Shown here piece by piece: positions 33,880-47,311 of a stretch of 64,000 bases of DNA; within the stretch, counting starts at the first letter, position 1; every line of letters begins with the position of its first letter. The notes beneath the pieces were generated by a model that was not told the origin of the DNA, did no database searches, and saw nothing but the letters and a program-made list of their open reading frames with translations. The position numbers were made by a program, and so were the translations under genes. The stretch spans positions 141,413,913 through 141,477,912 of the forward strand of contig NC_061862.1 in the NCBI RefSeq assembly GCF_907164915.1. The letters run 5' to 3'. The stretch is from Impatiens glandulifera. Lineage: Eukaryota; Streptophyta; Magnoliopsida; Ericales; Balsaminaceae.

Positions 33880-35575
33880 AGCAAACTATTTAATTTAGGT
33901 GTCTTCATAGGTGTTTTTTGATGTCGAATTCTTTGCTCCCTTTAATACTCATTGAAAGGACCATAATACACACCACCATTATCTGTCTGAACACACCTAA
34001 GTTTCGTGAATATCTGTCTTTCCACAAGAGCATCAAACTGTTTGAAAATATTTAACACTTGATGTTTAGACTTTAAAGTATGCACCCCAATTCTTTCTTG
34101 AATGATCGTAAATAAAAGTCATAATATACTAAATCAAGTATACATGGTTTACGCGAGTGAGGAACATTCTTGAATGCAACTCTAGTTTGCTTCCCCGCTA
34201 AACAATGAGTACACTTATTCAAAGAATCATTCTTCACTCTAGAGAGAAGGCTTTTATTAGCCAATATCATCAATCCTTTTTCACTCATATGACTAAGTTG
34301 GTTGTGCCAAAGCTCAACGTTTTATTCATCAACAACTGCATTGACGGAAGAATCTGCAATCGTTACCCGCATCATATATAATGAGGATCACTTTTCTCCA
34401 TTTGCCAATATCAATGAGCCTTTAGTAAGTTTTCATTCTTGTCACAATAAGTATTGCAAAATCCTTCATCATCGAGCTCCCAATGGAGATCAAATTTATA
34501 TGGATGTCGTGGATGTGCTTCACATTCTTCAGAACCAACGTGTTGCCATTTTCAAGCTTTAGGCACACATTTCCAAAACCAATAACTTCAGTAGTGTCAT
34601 GTTTACCCATTCTAACACTTTCACAATCACTAGAAGTGTAGGATGTAACAAAATCCCTTCGCGACGTGGCATGTATTGAAGCATTGTTATTAATAACCCA
34701 GCTAGTCTTCTAGCAAGCGAGATTAACATCATTGTCATACAAACTAAAGAAATCATCGGTGGTAACATTGAATTTCGCATGTTTGTCACCGTCATTGAAT
34801 TTACTTCTTTATCATTTGTATTTTTGTTCTCTCTTAGAAACGTTCGACAAAATTTATTGATGCACCCCTTTTTGTGACAATGATAACACTTAGTATAAGA
34901 ATTGTTACCAGATCTTCTTTTACTTCTAATCTTCTCATTTTGACCTGTACTCCTAGTCTTCCTTCTTCTTTCAGCAAGTATGACATCAAAATACGAAGAA
35001 GAACATTGAGATTTTCTTCTCATATCTTCATTGAGGACACTACTTTTCACCACCACCATAGTACAAATACAATTTGTAGCTGAGCTAGACAGTGACGTTC
35101 TAAACGTCACCCATGAGTTTGGTAGTGTACCAAGAATCCATAACCCTTGCACTTCATCATCGAACTTGATACCCATTCCAACTTGCTGATTAATAATCCC
35201 TTGAAATGTATTCAAGTGATCGGACATGGTGTTTCTATCTTGGAACTTCAAGCCATCATTTGTTTGATTAGAATAAACTTGATGTTACTAGTCTTCCGAG
35301 CATATAACTCTTCAAGTTTTCTCTATAGAGCCTTCACGTGTCTCTCTTCACTAACATGGTTGAGAATATTATCATCGACCCATTGTCTAATGTAGCCACA
35401 CACCTGACGATGACTCAAGGTCTATTGCTCGTCAGTTTTATGTTCTAGCTTTTCATTAGCAAATACATGTAAATAATAATCTTTGACGTAAAGAATATCT
35501 TGTATCTTCCCTTTCCACACATGATAGTTAGAGCCATTAATAGTAATAATTCTACTCGTAATGCTCTCCATTATT
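33880..35575 (-). pseudogene. copia gag-protease-integrase remnant
   Basis: gag begins MESITSRIITINGSNYHVWK near 35572 and continues in pieces. A 230-aa frame (35251-34559) gives LNTFQGIINQQVGMGIKFDD and a zinc knuckle C-x2-C-x4-C-x4-C, with Cys in place of His. Then ENGNTLVLKNVKHIHDIHIN (34570-34440), EKGLMILANKS, NKCTHCLAGKQTRVAF (34280-34170) and the integrase core VQTDNGGVYYGPFNEY (about 34000-33950). Several stops and frameshifts occur. Inactive. Confidence 0.86.
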
Positions 35576-35600
35576 ATAAACAACTTAAGGATTACAACAT

Positions 35601-35612
35601 GCTCTGATACCA
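35601..35612 (-). other. copia primer-binding site (tRNA-iMet)
   Basis: The minus strand reads TGGTATCAGAGC, two bases from the LTR edge at 35615. Confidence 0.9.
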
Positions 35613-35614
35613 CT

Positions 35615-35768
35615 TGTTGATCAAGTGAATCTAATGCGGAACAAATTCCTTTTAGTTTTAGTGCCATATTTATAATGCGGAATGGTACTATAGAACTTAT
35701 GGTCTTAGTACCGTTTTCAAATACACCCACTTCAGAATCCATCATAACATCATCATGGAAATATAACA
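35615..35768 (-). repeat. short 5' LTR of copia remnant
   Basis: TGTTGATC at one end and ATATAACA at the other give TG...CA borders and a length near 154 bp. The outer border is chosen from the motif only, with no second LTR to confirm it. Confidence 0.5.
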
Positions 35769-35781
35769 AAAATAGGACTTA

Positions 35782-36780
35782 GTGCACATGGACTTCATGT
35801 TAGGAGACTTCCAGATCTATCTGACTATCGAAGAGATTAAGGTCATTATGATAATCGATAATAAGAATATCATAAGACTTAAACCCTACACGGAATCCAT
35901 GTCCCTTCGACGTCTACTCAACGAAGAATTCGAATATACGAAGACCACGATTGACAAGATTCTAGAAAGAACTTACCTAGATCTTCCACGGTGGATAAGT
36001 TTGGCCACTCAGGCTGGTGAAATACCACTGAATTTCACTACCTTCTTGTTCACCATAACAATAATGTTGTCTCACTTTCTCCTCGCTCTAATAGACAGCC
36101 TTGCGCCATCCTTTAAAATATTAAAAGTTGCTTACCATCTCAGGGCAAGAGATAAGGATCCCAATGGAAATTATCTTAGCTGAGACGCTACTAGGTCTAA
36201 ACAAATCATATTTCTCCTACTACCTCAAAAAGAGAGGAGCTCCAATCATCCTTTACATTTGGCTTCTGGAAAAGATGGAACATATAACTCCTCCATTTCC
36301 TAGAAATGTGATGAGCACTTCCCTCCAACACCGACGCATTAGGAGCGTTAAACCGAAAATACCTGTCAATGACAATGACTCCATAATGAGCATTGTCCCC
36401 GGTATGGTATTAAAAAGATAGTTACCCCATGCATGACCAACCCATGATGAAGTTTATGAGTCTCGAATGGATCACTACTTACTACACTAGCGAGCTCTTT
36501 AAGTAGTTCAGGAGAGACTATATGCCTCATTTTCATGACATTGTGGTCGCCTTAGATAGGCCCATCGAACACAACGACTTTGTCCACTCCTTGACCTTTG
36601 GAATGACGTAGTTAAAATGGGAATCTTAAAAGATAGGAAAAATTATATCGACCAGATCATCGAGGAATTCCAACATCAGCATGACAAGGAGGCAGAAAGT
36701 GAAAGCTTCGTCACCTCTACATGTTGTAGCCGAACTTTCTCCCCCTGAAGAGAAGCTTAGAGTTTTACCCTTTTGTATAA
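35782..36780 (+). pseudogene. plant mobile domain (PMD/MAIN-like) remnant
   Basis: Two overlapping frames (35782-36183 and 36128-36421) give DFQIYLTIEEIKVIM, ILAETLLGLNKSYFSYYLKK and RGAPIILYIWLLEKM. The last two resemble the plant mobile domain, where a G(S/A)P-x-LLQ-x-WLLE motif is usual. Such domains occur in transposon-derived genes and inside LTR elements. Frames then break up, with acidic sequence around 36640-36760. The 100-bp repeats and LTR-like sequence further right suggest it belonged to an LTR element. No promoter or intact gene structure is seen. Confidence 0.45.
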
Positions 36781-37094
36781 ACGAAAAAAGTTAGAAGCCT
36801 AGTATAATCAGCTAAGAAACCTTAAGAGCTCTAAAATTTTGAAATATATAAAAACGGAAGGTCTTTTAAAAAGCAAATATATAAAATCTTGTGAGATGTT
36901 TATCTATACATCATGTTATTTTCATGTGCATTTTTCTATTGTTTTTACAATTGCGATTGTCCCCTCTATTATGATCGTAGTCATCTATGATGTCCATGCT
37001 AACGGATGTCGAATTAGTCCTCTAAATGAAGCACTTCCATGCCAATCCCCATCATGAGATTCTTAAAATATGATGTAAACTCCAACTTCATGAG

Positions 37095-37395
37095 TCGGTT
37101 TTATCTATAGTATTTACCTTTTCGGTAGTAAAAAGGTTGCTCGACCAGTTTTTTATCTTCAGTAATATAATCGGTTTTATGTTTGGTTACATAAATCGGT
37201 TTTATCTCCTGTATTTACCTTTTCGATAGCAAAAAGGTTGCGCGACCGGTTTTTGTCTTCAGTAATAAAATCGGTTTTATGTTCGGTTAAATAAATTGGT
37301 TTTATCTCCGGTATTTACCTTTTCGGTAGCAAAAAGGCTGCGCGGCCAGTTTTTGTCTTCAGTAATATAATCGGTTTTATGCATTTCGGTAGTTT
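37095..37395. repeat. 100-bp tandem repeat, three copies
   Basis: Units starting TCGGTTTTATCT (37095), TCGGTTTTATCT (37196) and TTGGTTTTATCT (37296) contain TATTTACCTTTTCGGTAG and TTGTCTTCAGTAATATAATCGG. Degenerate TCGGTTTTAT and CGGTA words continue to about 37500. Confidence 0.92.
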
Positions 37396-37730
37396 ATCCG
37401 GTAATATCTTCGGCTTTCTAAAGAACCGATTATATCATCATTTCGGTATTATATACAAAATCGGTATTATACATCCAACGATAACTTAACTGGTCATTCC
37501 TAAAAGGTGAAATCGGTAATCCAATTTTGATAGTCTAACCAGCCTGATCAAAGAAGAGGAACTGGTTTATGATAAGTTAACTTTACATTAAGCACAACCG
37601 GCAGTTTCCCTTTTAGTGCAACACAGAACAATTCCGGAAAATACAAAAGGGAGCCTTCACATGATCAGACTACTCTATTACCGTTTTAACATAAGTCTGA
37701 TGAAACACTTTTTGGAAGTAGAAGTCTTCT

Positions 37731-40700
37731 CACTAGTAAAAACAGAGCAACAACGACAGGAAATACTGTCACTATTGCTCAATGCACTGTCGCTGAAGGT
37801 TAATAGCCACAGTAATCATACCTGTCGCCAACCGACGCTATTGCTTCTGTAGCTAAAAATGAGGCTACAGGAGCATATACTGTCGCTATTGGTTGACTAC
37901 AGTAAAAGAATACTGTTGCTAAAGAAGTGGCTAAGGGAATTATATATTGTCGCTAAAGAGTAGTTACATTAATTTAAAACAATTACTAATTTATTTTATA
38001 ATTTACTAAATTTAACATGAATAAAAAAAATTCAAATATCTTGAAACAAGATTTGTTATTAGTAAAACTAAATATTCATATTACTAAAACAAACCTACAT
38101 AATATTTCTATAAAATAGAAACATTATTTCTCAATTTTATAAAATAAAAATAAAATACATCAAATATAAGTTTGAGCATGTACTCTCCATTTATTTATGA
38201 AAAATCTCCCTGCATAGTCATCAAATTAGTTGACTTCCCAAACACTTGCTAAAAACCTGTCAAATATCAAATAATGAATGAGAAGATAACATCATCAGTA
38301 TCCTATCATCAATAGAATACTATAATTTATTCAATATAGTCATAATCATGTTCAATCATATGAATCACAATTAAGTCAAATTCGAACTCAATTCAATCTA
38401 ATTTAAAACACAAATAAAATTAAGTTAAAAAGAGTTTTGAGTCTACTGCATTTTAAATCTAATTTTGTGTAAACATTAATTACATACCAATATTGTAAAG
38501 GACTTTTAGACATACAAGTTGGAAAAAGATCATCCCATCATATTCATCACCATGGTCACTACTTTCTACAGTAAATAATGATTTGAAGAATAATAAAAGA
38601 CTCACCTCAAAGTACTGAGTAGACAGGGAATTCGCGTGGCTTTCGTTTCACTAGCCAAAACTAAACAACATTATGTTCATCTTCTGTTTACAGCAAAAAT
38701 GTTATCATCACTAAATCAAGTTTATTTTTTTACAGCCCAATTTTGATAACAAAACAACGAAAACTCACCATCTTCACAATTAGGGCATCCAACAATCCTT
38801 TTATTGTCTCCAATGCATTAATGTTCTCCGATCTATGACATTTAGAGATTATCAAAATGGAATTTATTCTTGTATATTAACATATGACCTTTAGAGGAGA
38901 CATTAACAATCCTTCATTCTCTTTGGCTATCACGAACTGTCTTCTTCATGATCTCCAACGCCTCATTTGTCAATAGGAAATGACCTAAACAAAAAAAGAT
39001 AAGATTCATTCTGAAATTTTCTAGCAGATTTCTCATTCAAATGTGGATTTAGATTGAACCAAAATCACAAACTACAATCAATACAAGTTTGACACAAACC
39101 TAAATGATTGGTGGAAAATTGTAGTTCAATATTGTCTTTGGAAAGCGTGAATTGAGGAGCCATTACACCTGCATTATTACTTCAAACTAGGGAAGAACAA
39201 AATAAGACATATGAGAAAGAAAGATAAGCAATGGTTAGCAATCTCATCTAATAATGTCAATCCAATCGATCTATAATTTTGTTAGCAATCTCATCCAATG
39301 ATCCAACAATGAATGTGATGATAGTAAAATTATCAAATTAACAACTATATAACAAAAAAAAAAAGTAAAATTTAATTGAAATAGAAGAACCTGAAATCAA
39401 CACGTTCTTTTTTTTATTCTTGGCCAAAATCAACTCATTATTTCCCAATTGAACTAGCATAACCTGAAATCAATTTCAATTAAATTATTATTCCTTAGAT
39501 CATATTTTAATACCAAAACAGTTGAAGAACTTGATACAAATAAACTCACATTTCATTTCTCCCGAGATTAATAATAATACCAGTATTATCGGAAAGATTA
39601 AAAAACAAATATATATAAAACATGTAGAATTTAATGAAATGAAGAACACAAAACCAAAACTATCATAACAAAGTTTCTTACACAACTTAGATATTAAAAT
39701 TGACACACCTATGTAGTGGAAACCATCACCAAGCCAGGATGGTCAACCAAGTAACATTTATCCTCCCACTGTATGTAAACAGTTGAAAACGAACAGTGAA
39801 TATAGAGGTGGTGATTATATATCACAACCAGCAGAATCAAAAGAAAATGATCACTTAAATGTTGAAATTATGGATAGAAATGACAAAAAAAATTGGAAAC
39901 CATGAAAAATAGGTAAAGTTGAAGTTAGTTAGTATGTTAGTATGTGAATATGTATAAATTTTACATAGCAAAATTCATTCATAGGCAATTAATTTATATT
40001 GCATAAATTTTACATGATTATTTAAGTTATTTTCTAGAAACTTAGGTAATTATTTAATAGAATGCCAGATACCTTTAAATATACATGATTATCTATATTC
40101 AAGCTCAAGAAATCTGTGTAAGTAACATCCACATTTATTAACAAGGTGCAAGGATATTAACTACCTAGTCTATAACCTTGGATGTCACGGTAGGAATTCT
40201 TAGTAGAATATCAATCATCTCTTTTGTCTCCTATGATAGGCCACATTATTCCCCAAGACAGGATACACCCAAGAAGTAAGGATACATTGACTTGGTGTGG
40301 ACAAATCATTCCAACTCAGATATTTGAGAAGTCGAAGTAAAACATGTCAAAATAATAGATTAATTGAAAGGAACTGGTTTTATTGAAGCTTAAGTAATTA
40401 ATCACTTATTTTTTATAGGCTTAGACTAAATATAGGGAAATATGAAAAGGCACCATCTATTTTCTACAGTAAAGAACCAGAACCATTGGAAGAAGCTCCA
40501 CAATAAACTTAAGGAGGAAAACTTACCAAGAGTTTTCACTTGCTTCCTGCATATACAAAAGTATTAGAATCATCATATGATCTATATCAGAACAAAAATG
40601 ACTAATAATTTCTAACTAACAATGAGGATTGAGGAGAATGGGTCAGTTGTTACAATTCTCACTTTGTAACTAGCAAGTAGGGATGATCCAGAGGAAGAAG

Positions 40701-41830
40701 CAGAACCCTCGCTTTCTCCTCCTAAAGGTATCAGGGTTGGGTTAACCTCGTTTTCCCCTGAAATTGGACTAGGAGCCCCAACACTAACCGATGATGTTGA
40801 TGGTCTAAGAGAACTATCAGGAGCAAGGCTGCGCAAATACAAATGCAATTCAACAAAGATCATCAATTAATTCATTACAATTATAACATCTAACAACATA
40901 CCTAGAGCAAGACTGTCAACGCTCACTACAAACAATTTAAAGAGATAGATAGATCGATCACTAAACAAACAAACAAATCAGAAGTTGAAAGTGAGATCTA
41001 GAAATGAATTAAGGAGGTTTGGAAGCAGTAGCACTCACGATCGCAATTGATGAGAGGTGGATGAGAGAGACGGCATGCATTAAGAAGAGTCATGGCTTTG
41101 GTAACATTCAAAGTGACGCCAAATTGAGCGTTCTTTCTGAAAGCGAAGCAATACACTGAGCATTGTTTTTCAAAACAAAACAGTTTTGATACATGAAAAA
41201 CAAGTTCCTTGTGGTTTCATATCGGTGCTTCCGGTGGAGACGTAAGACAAGCCATTGACCATTTCGAGGACTATATTAGTACAGCCGACCATCGGTGGTG
41301 GAGATTTAGGAGTGGCGGAGGAGTGACCAATGAAGAAAACATAGAGAACTTACAGTAGTAGAATAGGAACCGACTTGATGATCGCCATTACAGATACTTG
41401 GATTAGAACGAATTCTGCCTACTTGGATTGGAGTGAGAAATCTGATCACGCAAGGTGAGGGAGAGACGAGAACTGGCTTGCAAAGTGATTTAGGCTTTGA
41501 ATATTCATTCCTAATGTTTTTAGGTTAAAAGAAATATAAGTGGGCTATTATTTAAAAAATGGGTTGATTGGGCTTATATAATGGATATTTAATATTTGTT
41601 TTAAAAATTATAACTTATCATTAGGATGGGTTAAAAATTTATTAAAAAAGAATAGGCCTACAGGAAAATATTAGTTAATTGATACCTAATATTATTCAAA
41701 AAATATGTCAATAGCCACAGTATTTTTATTTGGTTTCCAATGATGAATAAATAGTGTGTTTGTGAATTTTTTATTGATCATTAGCTACAAAAAATATTTT
41801 ACCGTCGCTAAATTAGTCGTTGTTGATCCA
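37731..41830. mobile_element. CACTA element of a second family (CACTAGT end), right tip lost
   Basis: The left end reads CACTAGTAAAAACAGAGC, followed by repeated TGTCGCTA / AGCGACA words (37770-37960). Near 41800-41826 the right side carries ACCGTCGCTAAATTAG, TCGTTGTTGATC and GCCACAG, which match the left subterminal DNA in inverted orientation. The last 16 or so bases (expected ...ACTAGTG) are missing, so the right tip is deleted and no target duplication can be shown. The interior is mostly non-coding with exon-like pieces on the minus strand (40650-40832, 41040-41180). No transposase was recognised. Confidence 0.72.
40650..40832 (-). pseudogene. exon-like fragment of an unidentified gene inside the CACTA element
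   Basis: On the minus strand an acceptor TTTGCGCAG is followed by an open stretch of about 57 codons encoding LAPDSSLRPSTSSVSVGAPS, then PISGENEVNPTLIPLGGESE and a Ser-rich run ending LLASYK, followed by GTGAGA as donor. Codon use and Ser/Pro richness look coding, and the borders look like splice sites, so it is probably a captured exon. I do not recognise the parent gene. A second GC-richer patch at 41040-41180 may be an upstream exon. Confidence 0.45.
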
Positions 41831-42449
41831 GCAGAAGATCAGATTGCCATTTTAGTATAAGTCCAACACAGCCTTTTTGGAGCAGATATCCTTCACACTA
41901 CCCTAGATATCCAAATCATTAGAAAAAAATTTGCATGATGATATGCTCCTCGAAAATCATTAACTTATTTAATGGCCATGTTAACTTATTATCAAACAAG
42001 ATCACAGGATATCCCAAGAATGTACCACAACGATTTTCAACCAATCATACCCAAGAGATGATGTACTATTAATGAAATATAACCTTTGATGAAGAATATG
42101 ACCGTTGTCATATTCTCTATTTAAGAGACCAGAGCTCAACCAGAAGGAGCACCTCACCTTGCGAACACTTTATGAACTGACAACTTTGCAAGAACTATCG
42201 AACCTTACGACCTTGCTATAACACAAGTTCAAGCTTTCAGGTCTGTGTGTAAGAATTTTACATGTATTACAAGTTCATTTATTATGTGTGAGTAATGAGT
42301 GTTGTAAGTTGATAAAATCTATTTCTGTTCAACGGAGTGAGCGTAGTAAGAAGTCGAAAACGAGTAATAAATAAGCCTCGGTTGTTCGACGCATTGTAAA
42401 CTATTCTGAATATTCTGAATAAATATCCTTCTAAAAGTTTGAGAAGAAG

Positions 42450-42987
42450 GGGTGACATAAGAGATTTATCTCCGAACATCCATAAATCATGTGTTGTGTT
42501 TCTCCTCTACTTCGTGTTCTCCTATTGCTGTCTAAACCGTGCTTGCGTTATTTCAAGTTGAAACGAACAGTTTCGCACTTGAGCTCAGTTCAAGAGTTTG
42601 TGACAACTTGCGTAGTATTAAGACCGATACTAACTTCTAACAGGGTTAGTCTCAACTGGCGTGTTATGTAAACGTTCACCCTAGCGAGACCCCCAGTCTC
42701 CTTCGGCGATCCTGATCCTAACAAGTGGGTGACGTAGGAGATTTATATCCGAACATCCATAAATCATATGTTGTGTTTCTCCTCTACTTTGTGTCCTCTT
42801 ATTGCTGTCTAAACTGTGCTTGCGTTGCTTCAAGTTGAAACGAACAGTTTCGCACTTGAACTCGGTTCAAGAGTTTGTGGTATTGAGACCAATATTAACC
42901 TCTAACAGGGTTAGTATCAACCGCCGTGTTGTGTAAGCGTTCATCCTAGCGAGATCACAATCTCTTTCGACGAACCCGATCTTAACA
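42450..42987 (+). repeat. LTR 3' segment in tandem duplicate (277-bp period)
   Basis: Two copies (42450-42726, 42727-42987) begin GGGTGAC(A/G)TA(A/G)GAGATTTAT and run through CGAACATCCATAAATCAT, GTTTCGCACTTGA, AACAGGGTTAGT and end GATC(C/T)TAACA, an LTR-like terminus. Related sequence occurs in inverse orientation in the LTR-derived insertion at 50747-51893. Sequence from 41840 to 42450 is probably the rest of this LTR and upstream element DNA. Confidence 0.8.
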
Positions 42988-43640
42988 ATTTTCAAAATAT
43001 TAATATATATATAACCTCAATACTCTTGGTATATCTATATTAATGCTAAATCATCTAACTAGTTATTTTGGTCCCATTTTATTGTCCTTTATAAATTTTA
43101 GATAACTGAATTGATTAAGAATTCATTATAAGATGCACGCAGATAAAAAGTGATATTTACTATTTAATTATATTTCCATTATATTAAACATATACTTAAG
43201 AAACATTTACTATTTAATCATTTTCACTATTAAACACTCATAATAGAAGTTTTTTTTTTAAAAAAAAAATCATGCAATATGATATAAATGATAGTCGTTT
43301 AATCATAACCACAAAATAATACAAAATAAAAGTGTTTGCCTAATCACCAAACATCTCTAAAACACAACGGGATTAATTATTTGAGTGTATCAATGAAAAC
43401 ATTAAAAAATATAAGTTTAATTATTAAAATAAGAGTAAACTTGAATTATATACTTTTAAATTGACATAAAACAATGAGAAGATATGTAATCCATTTAGAA
43501 TATATTGTTTTTAATTGAGAAACTTTTTTTTTAATTAGTTGAGGATGCCATAATAAAAAAAAAGTCACATCTTTAAATATAAAGAGCTTAAATATGAATA
43601 TCGACATGACTTTATTAGGATGTGATCACCCACTCAGAAA
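42988..43640 (+). repeat. spacer repeat block R1
   Basis: From 42988 (ATTTTCAAAATATTAA, ATAACCTCAATACTCTTGG, CATCTAACTAGTTATTTTGG, GTCCCATTTTATTGTCC) the sequence matches 61143-61763 in the same order over about 620 bp, and 55660-55880 more weakly. The match begins exactly where the LTR terminus ends at 42987. No coding sequence. Confidence 0.85.
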
Positions 43641-44105
43641 ATATGATGTTATTGAAGAGTTATATTTTGAGTTCATAAAAATTTATGTTTTATTGAGATA
43701 AGTATATCTTACTTAAGTATTTCAATTCAGGTTTATTACTAATATCAATTGATTATACGGTCTTTAATGATCATATAAAATTTTGATTTTCCATTTTAGT
43801 GTATTTCTACAAATACATATCTCAAAAAAAATTATCATAAAAATACTTAGATTAGATATTGATAAAAAATACTTAGATTAGATATTGATTGTCAAGTAGT
43901 TTAAAGTTAATATACTTTTCGTTTATAAAACATAAACATCTGAATATAAAAAAGATACTTAGCTAGCTGATATTTTTAAAAGTTAGTTGATTTTTCATAA
44001 TTTTAGTCTCATATCCTAATTGCTTTTCTAAGAATTTAATCTTGATTGAATTTTTTTTAGATAAGTACATTTTAAGCAAATATTTAAATTAAGGTTTATT
44101 ACTAA

Positions 44106-44381
44106 TGTTCATTGATCTTGTCTTTGATGTACATAATATTTTACAGTTATTTTTAATATTGTGTAGACTTGAGAAAGTAGCCAGTGACGATAAAATTCAA
44201 TATAATATTTTTTTTTTGTTTGGAGTTGAAATTGGTGACGTAGTCCCATCTATAATATTCATTGATCTTGTACATAATACTTTACAGTTATTTTTAATAT
44301 TGTGTAGACTTAAGAAAGTAGCCAGTGACGATAAAATTCAATATAATAATTTTTGTTTGGAGTTGAAATTGGTGACGTAGT
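44106..44381. repeat. 150-bp tandem duplication
   Basis: TTCATTGATCTTG...TTTTTAATATTGTGTAGACTT...GTAGCCAGTGACGATAAAATT...GAAATTGGTGACGTAGT occurs twice with a start offset of 150 bases; the second copy is about 18 bases shorter near its 5' side. Confidence 0.9.
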
Positions 44382-46347
44382 AATATTTGGTGATACGATA
44401 TAATATTTAATACGAATATTTATTATTTATTCATCAGTTTTAACCTCGTATAATATTTTTATATTCAAACGGTTGTTGAGGAGAATTTTTATTTATTTAC
44501 CCACTCTATCATATTTACGTTGCACATGAGTTCAACGCATAAACAGTTCTTTACCGGTAATATTAAATGTCACAGCGAATTTTATCAACATTTATATGAG
44601 CACAGGATTAAGTATGTGTTTACTGACACATATATTTACGCCGGTAAATATTTATTTCAAAGATTGTTCCATTTTATCGTGTAATTTAGAAATCTGAACC
44701 TTCCTAATTTTCACAGTTAATTTAATTATTTATTAATATTTGGATTTATAATTAAATATTAGTAAACAAATTATATATTTAAGAATTCATAATATCAAAT
44801 AAAATAAACAATAAAATACATCATCATAATAACAATAAAATACATCATCATAAGACAATAATAATAATTTTAAAAAATATAGAAAAAAATTTTGAAACTC
44901 CAAATATCCAAAACAGTCAAAATTAAATATGTGATATTTCCTTCTTCTTCCCATAATAAAATTTAGTAATGTCCCAAACAGTCAAAGTTAAATATGTAAT
45001 ATTATAATCTTTGTAATATCATCAACAACAAACTCTTAACTTAATTTACTCTACAATAAACATAAACAATATTTTGAAAATTTTGTATATTAATTTATGT
45101 TGTGCAAATTTCTATAAAACTATGTTCAAACATAATTACCAAATCATATAGAATTAAATATATTAATTAGAGTGGAAAAAGATTACTATTTTATTCTGTA
45201 GGAGAAAAACAAGTAAACCTAAACAAATACTTTAATTCAACATTTAAAACAAGAAAATCAATGTCAAGATTAAAAAATTGAGCACAATTCAAGAGATCTG
45301 AAACTCTTTTATGAAGCATAAATTATGAACTCTTCTTAGTTAAATTTCAAAACCCAAGATATATAAGAACAACATAAATCAAACAACTCATTACAAATTT
45401 CTTCATCCTTGTTTCATTCTCTAAATGTATATGACAACTGAATTAATATTACTATTTAAATTTATTGCAAATGTTTAATATGGTTTTCCATGAAAAATCA
45501 AGTTTAATATTCATGGTTTTCTTCTTAGGTAAGAACTAGATGAAAAACCCACCATTAAATATAATGGTTCACTTTCAAAATCTTATTGTTACAAATATTA
45601 ATGAGCCAACATGCATGTAGCTTTTTCTCACATTTTTAATTCTTGTTTAATTGGTCAGAGATGAGAATGAGCATAAACCATTAATGTGAAGAGAGATCAA
45701 CAAAAGAGTTACTCTAAATTTAACTTCTAAAATTTCTAACTAAAGAACTCAATTAATATGACAAAAGACAATTATTCAATTATTAAGATCCATGATTCAA
45801 TTCTGAAACAGATCAAGGACTAGCTTTTACTATTTTCATAAACTTGTTTTTATTAATTCAATATTTTTCTCTAGTTTGATGTTAAATAGTTTTTTGTTTT
45901 GTTTAAACCAAATCAATTTCATTCAATATTCATACCTAATTCCACAAGCCAGATATTAAACATGGATTTGGTTATAAAATCCAGTAAATATTCCCATAAT
46001 TTTCTTCTTTATATATATATATATATGGAATTATACTACTTTAAAAAGATACAAAATTGAAAAGTTAGTTATAAATCTTTAATTAAAAGACGTTAATTTT
46101 ATCACAAGAAGAGAAATAATAAAAGTAAAAAAGCATTAATTTGAATTAATATTACATATCAAAATATATAATAATATTTTTTTAATATTATCAACTTATT
46201 TTAATAAATAAATTGGTTCCTTATTTATTTAGTAAATATTTTAGTAGTTAATCTAAATTAAATAATATAAATATATTAAAACTTTTAATTTTAATTATAA
46301 AATATAATATTTAAAAATATTTTTTTTAAAATTATCATTATAAATAG

Positions 46348-46349
<2 letters not shown>

Positions 46350-46403
<54 letters not shown>
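46350..46403. repeat. (AT)n microsatellite
   Basis: An AT run of about 54 bases followed by ATAAATATATATAAATAT-type variants. Confidence 0.96.
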
Positions 46404-46407
<4 letters not shown>

Positions 46408-47233
46408 TATATAAATATATATAAATTATTAATCTTATTAAAATAATTAAGTTAAAATACTGAATGTATATAATAAAGAAATAATTATTAGTGTTAATAA
46501 TTCACAATTTATTTAATTAAAGTTTTTATTAAGTTAAAATATTAAGTATATAATATAAAAATAAAAATTCTTAAACAAAAGAATAGAATTGAAGAAAAAT
46601 GTATGTTTTTATTAATTGAATCTAAAAACTTGCCGAAATTGCTAAAATGACGCAGAAAACAAAATAATGGCAGTTAATATTTTTTTTAAACGTGAATATG
46701 ATGTTTAGGCTTCAAATTATTTTTTGGAAAATATATTATTTAAGATTTTATTTAATTCATTGAATTATATATGATAATGTTTATTGTATTTAAATTTTAA
46801 AATGTTAAAGTAAGTTTATTTAATAAATTTATTAATTGAATGATTAAAAAAATAGAATAAAATATGATAGATAAATTTTTTTTAAAAATCACTCACAAAA
46901 CCCAAGATCAAACGAGCTCTTAAGATGATGGATTTCAAAAATAATTCAATTTATTTGACTTTCAACATCAACAATTTTTTATTAATAAAAATATACTTTA
47001 CACAAAAAAGTAGAAGAAAAAGGAATCCATTTATTATGAGAAATTAGTTTTTTATATTAAAAAAATACTTAATGTAATGAATACACTAGTATAATATTAC
47101 AAGAATCTTAGAAAAAGTTGAATTGCATGGGTCACTTTTAGGTTGTGGAGATAGAAATTAATTATTAAGATTTTGGATATTAATTAAAGCTAAAAATATT
47201 CATAAATAATATTAGGTGATGTGCTAAGTTGTG

Positions 47234-47240
47234 CTATAAA
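47234..47240 (+). promoter_or_regulatory. TATA box of zinc-finger gene C
   Basis: CTATAAA within TTGTGCTATAAAAGTAGATC, 72 bases before the start codon and conserved with gene B (26814-26820). The following ATCATCACATA is shared as well. Confidence 0.75.
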
Positions 47241-47311
47241 AGTAGATCATCACATATCATTTTACATATCAACCCTAATATCTTTTCATCTCATTGTTTT
47301 GGATTGAAATC

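Larger units (their letters stand above)
33880..35768 (-). mobile_element. Ty1/copia remnant (5' LTR to integrase)
   Basis: Minus-strand order: short LTR (35768-35615), primer-binding site (35612-35601), gag, protease region, pre-integrase and part of the integrase core. It ends near 33880 inside integrase, about 30 bases from the right target duplication of the CACTA element. RT, RNase H and 3' LTR are missing. Confidence 0.85.
43641..47040. other. AT-rich spacer upstream of gene C
   Basis: No gene or element end recognised. It holds small tandem duplications: a 24-base repeat around AAATACTTAGATTAGATATTG (43846-43890), a 150-bp repeat (44106-44381), and two copies of AACAGTCAAA(A/G)TTAAATATG near 44923 and 44977. 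Confidence 0.55.

Noticed and set aside
37095..37395. CRISPR array
   Set aside because: Repeats are 100-bp tandem units without unique spacers, in a plant nuclear context.
47294..47311. Start of gene C at 47294
   Set aside because: The codon there is TTG. The first ATG in frame is at 47312, which aligns with the conserved VECRVC region at a similar distance to that in gene B.
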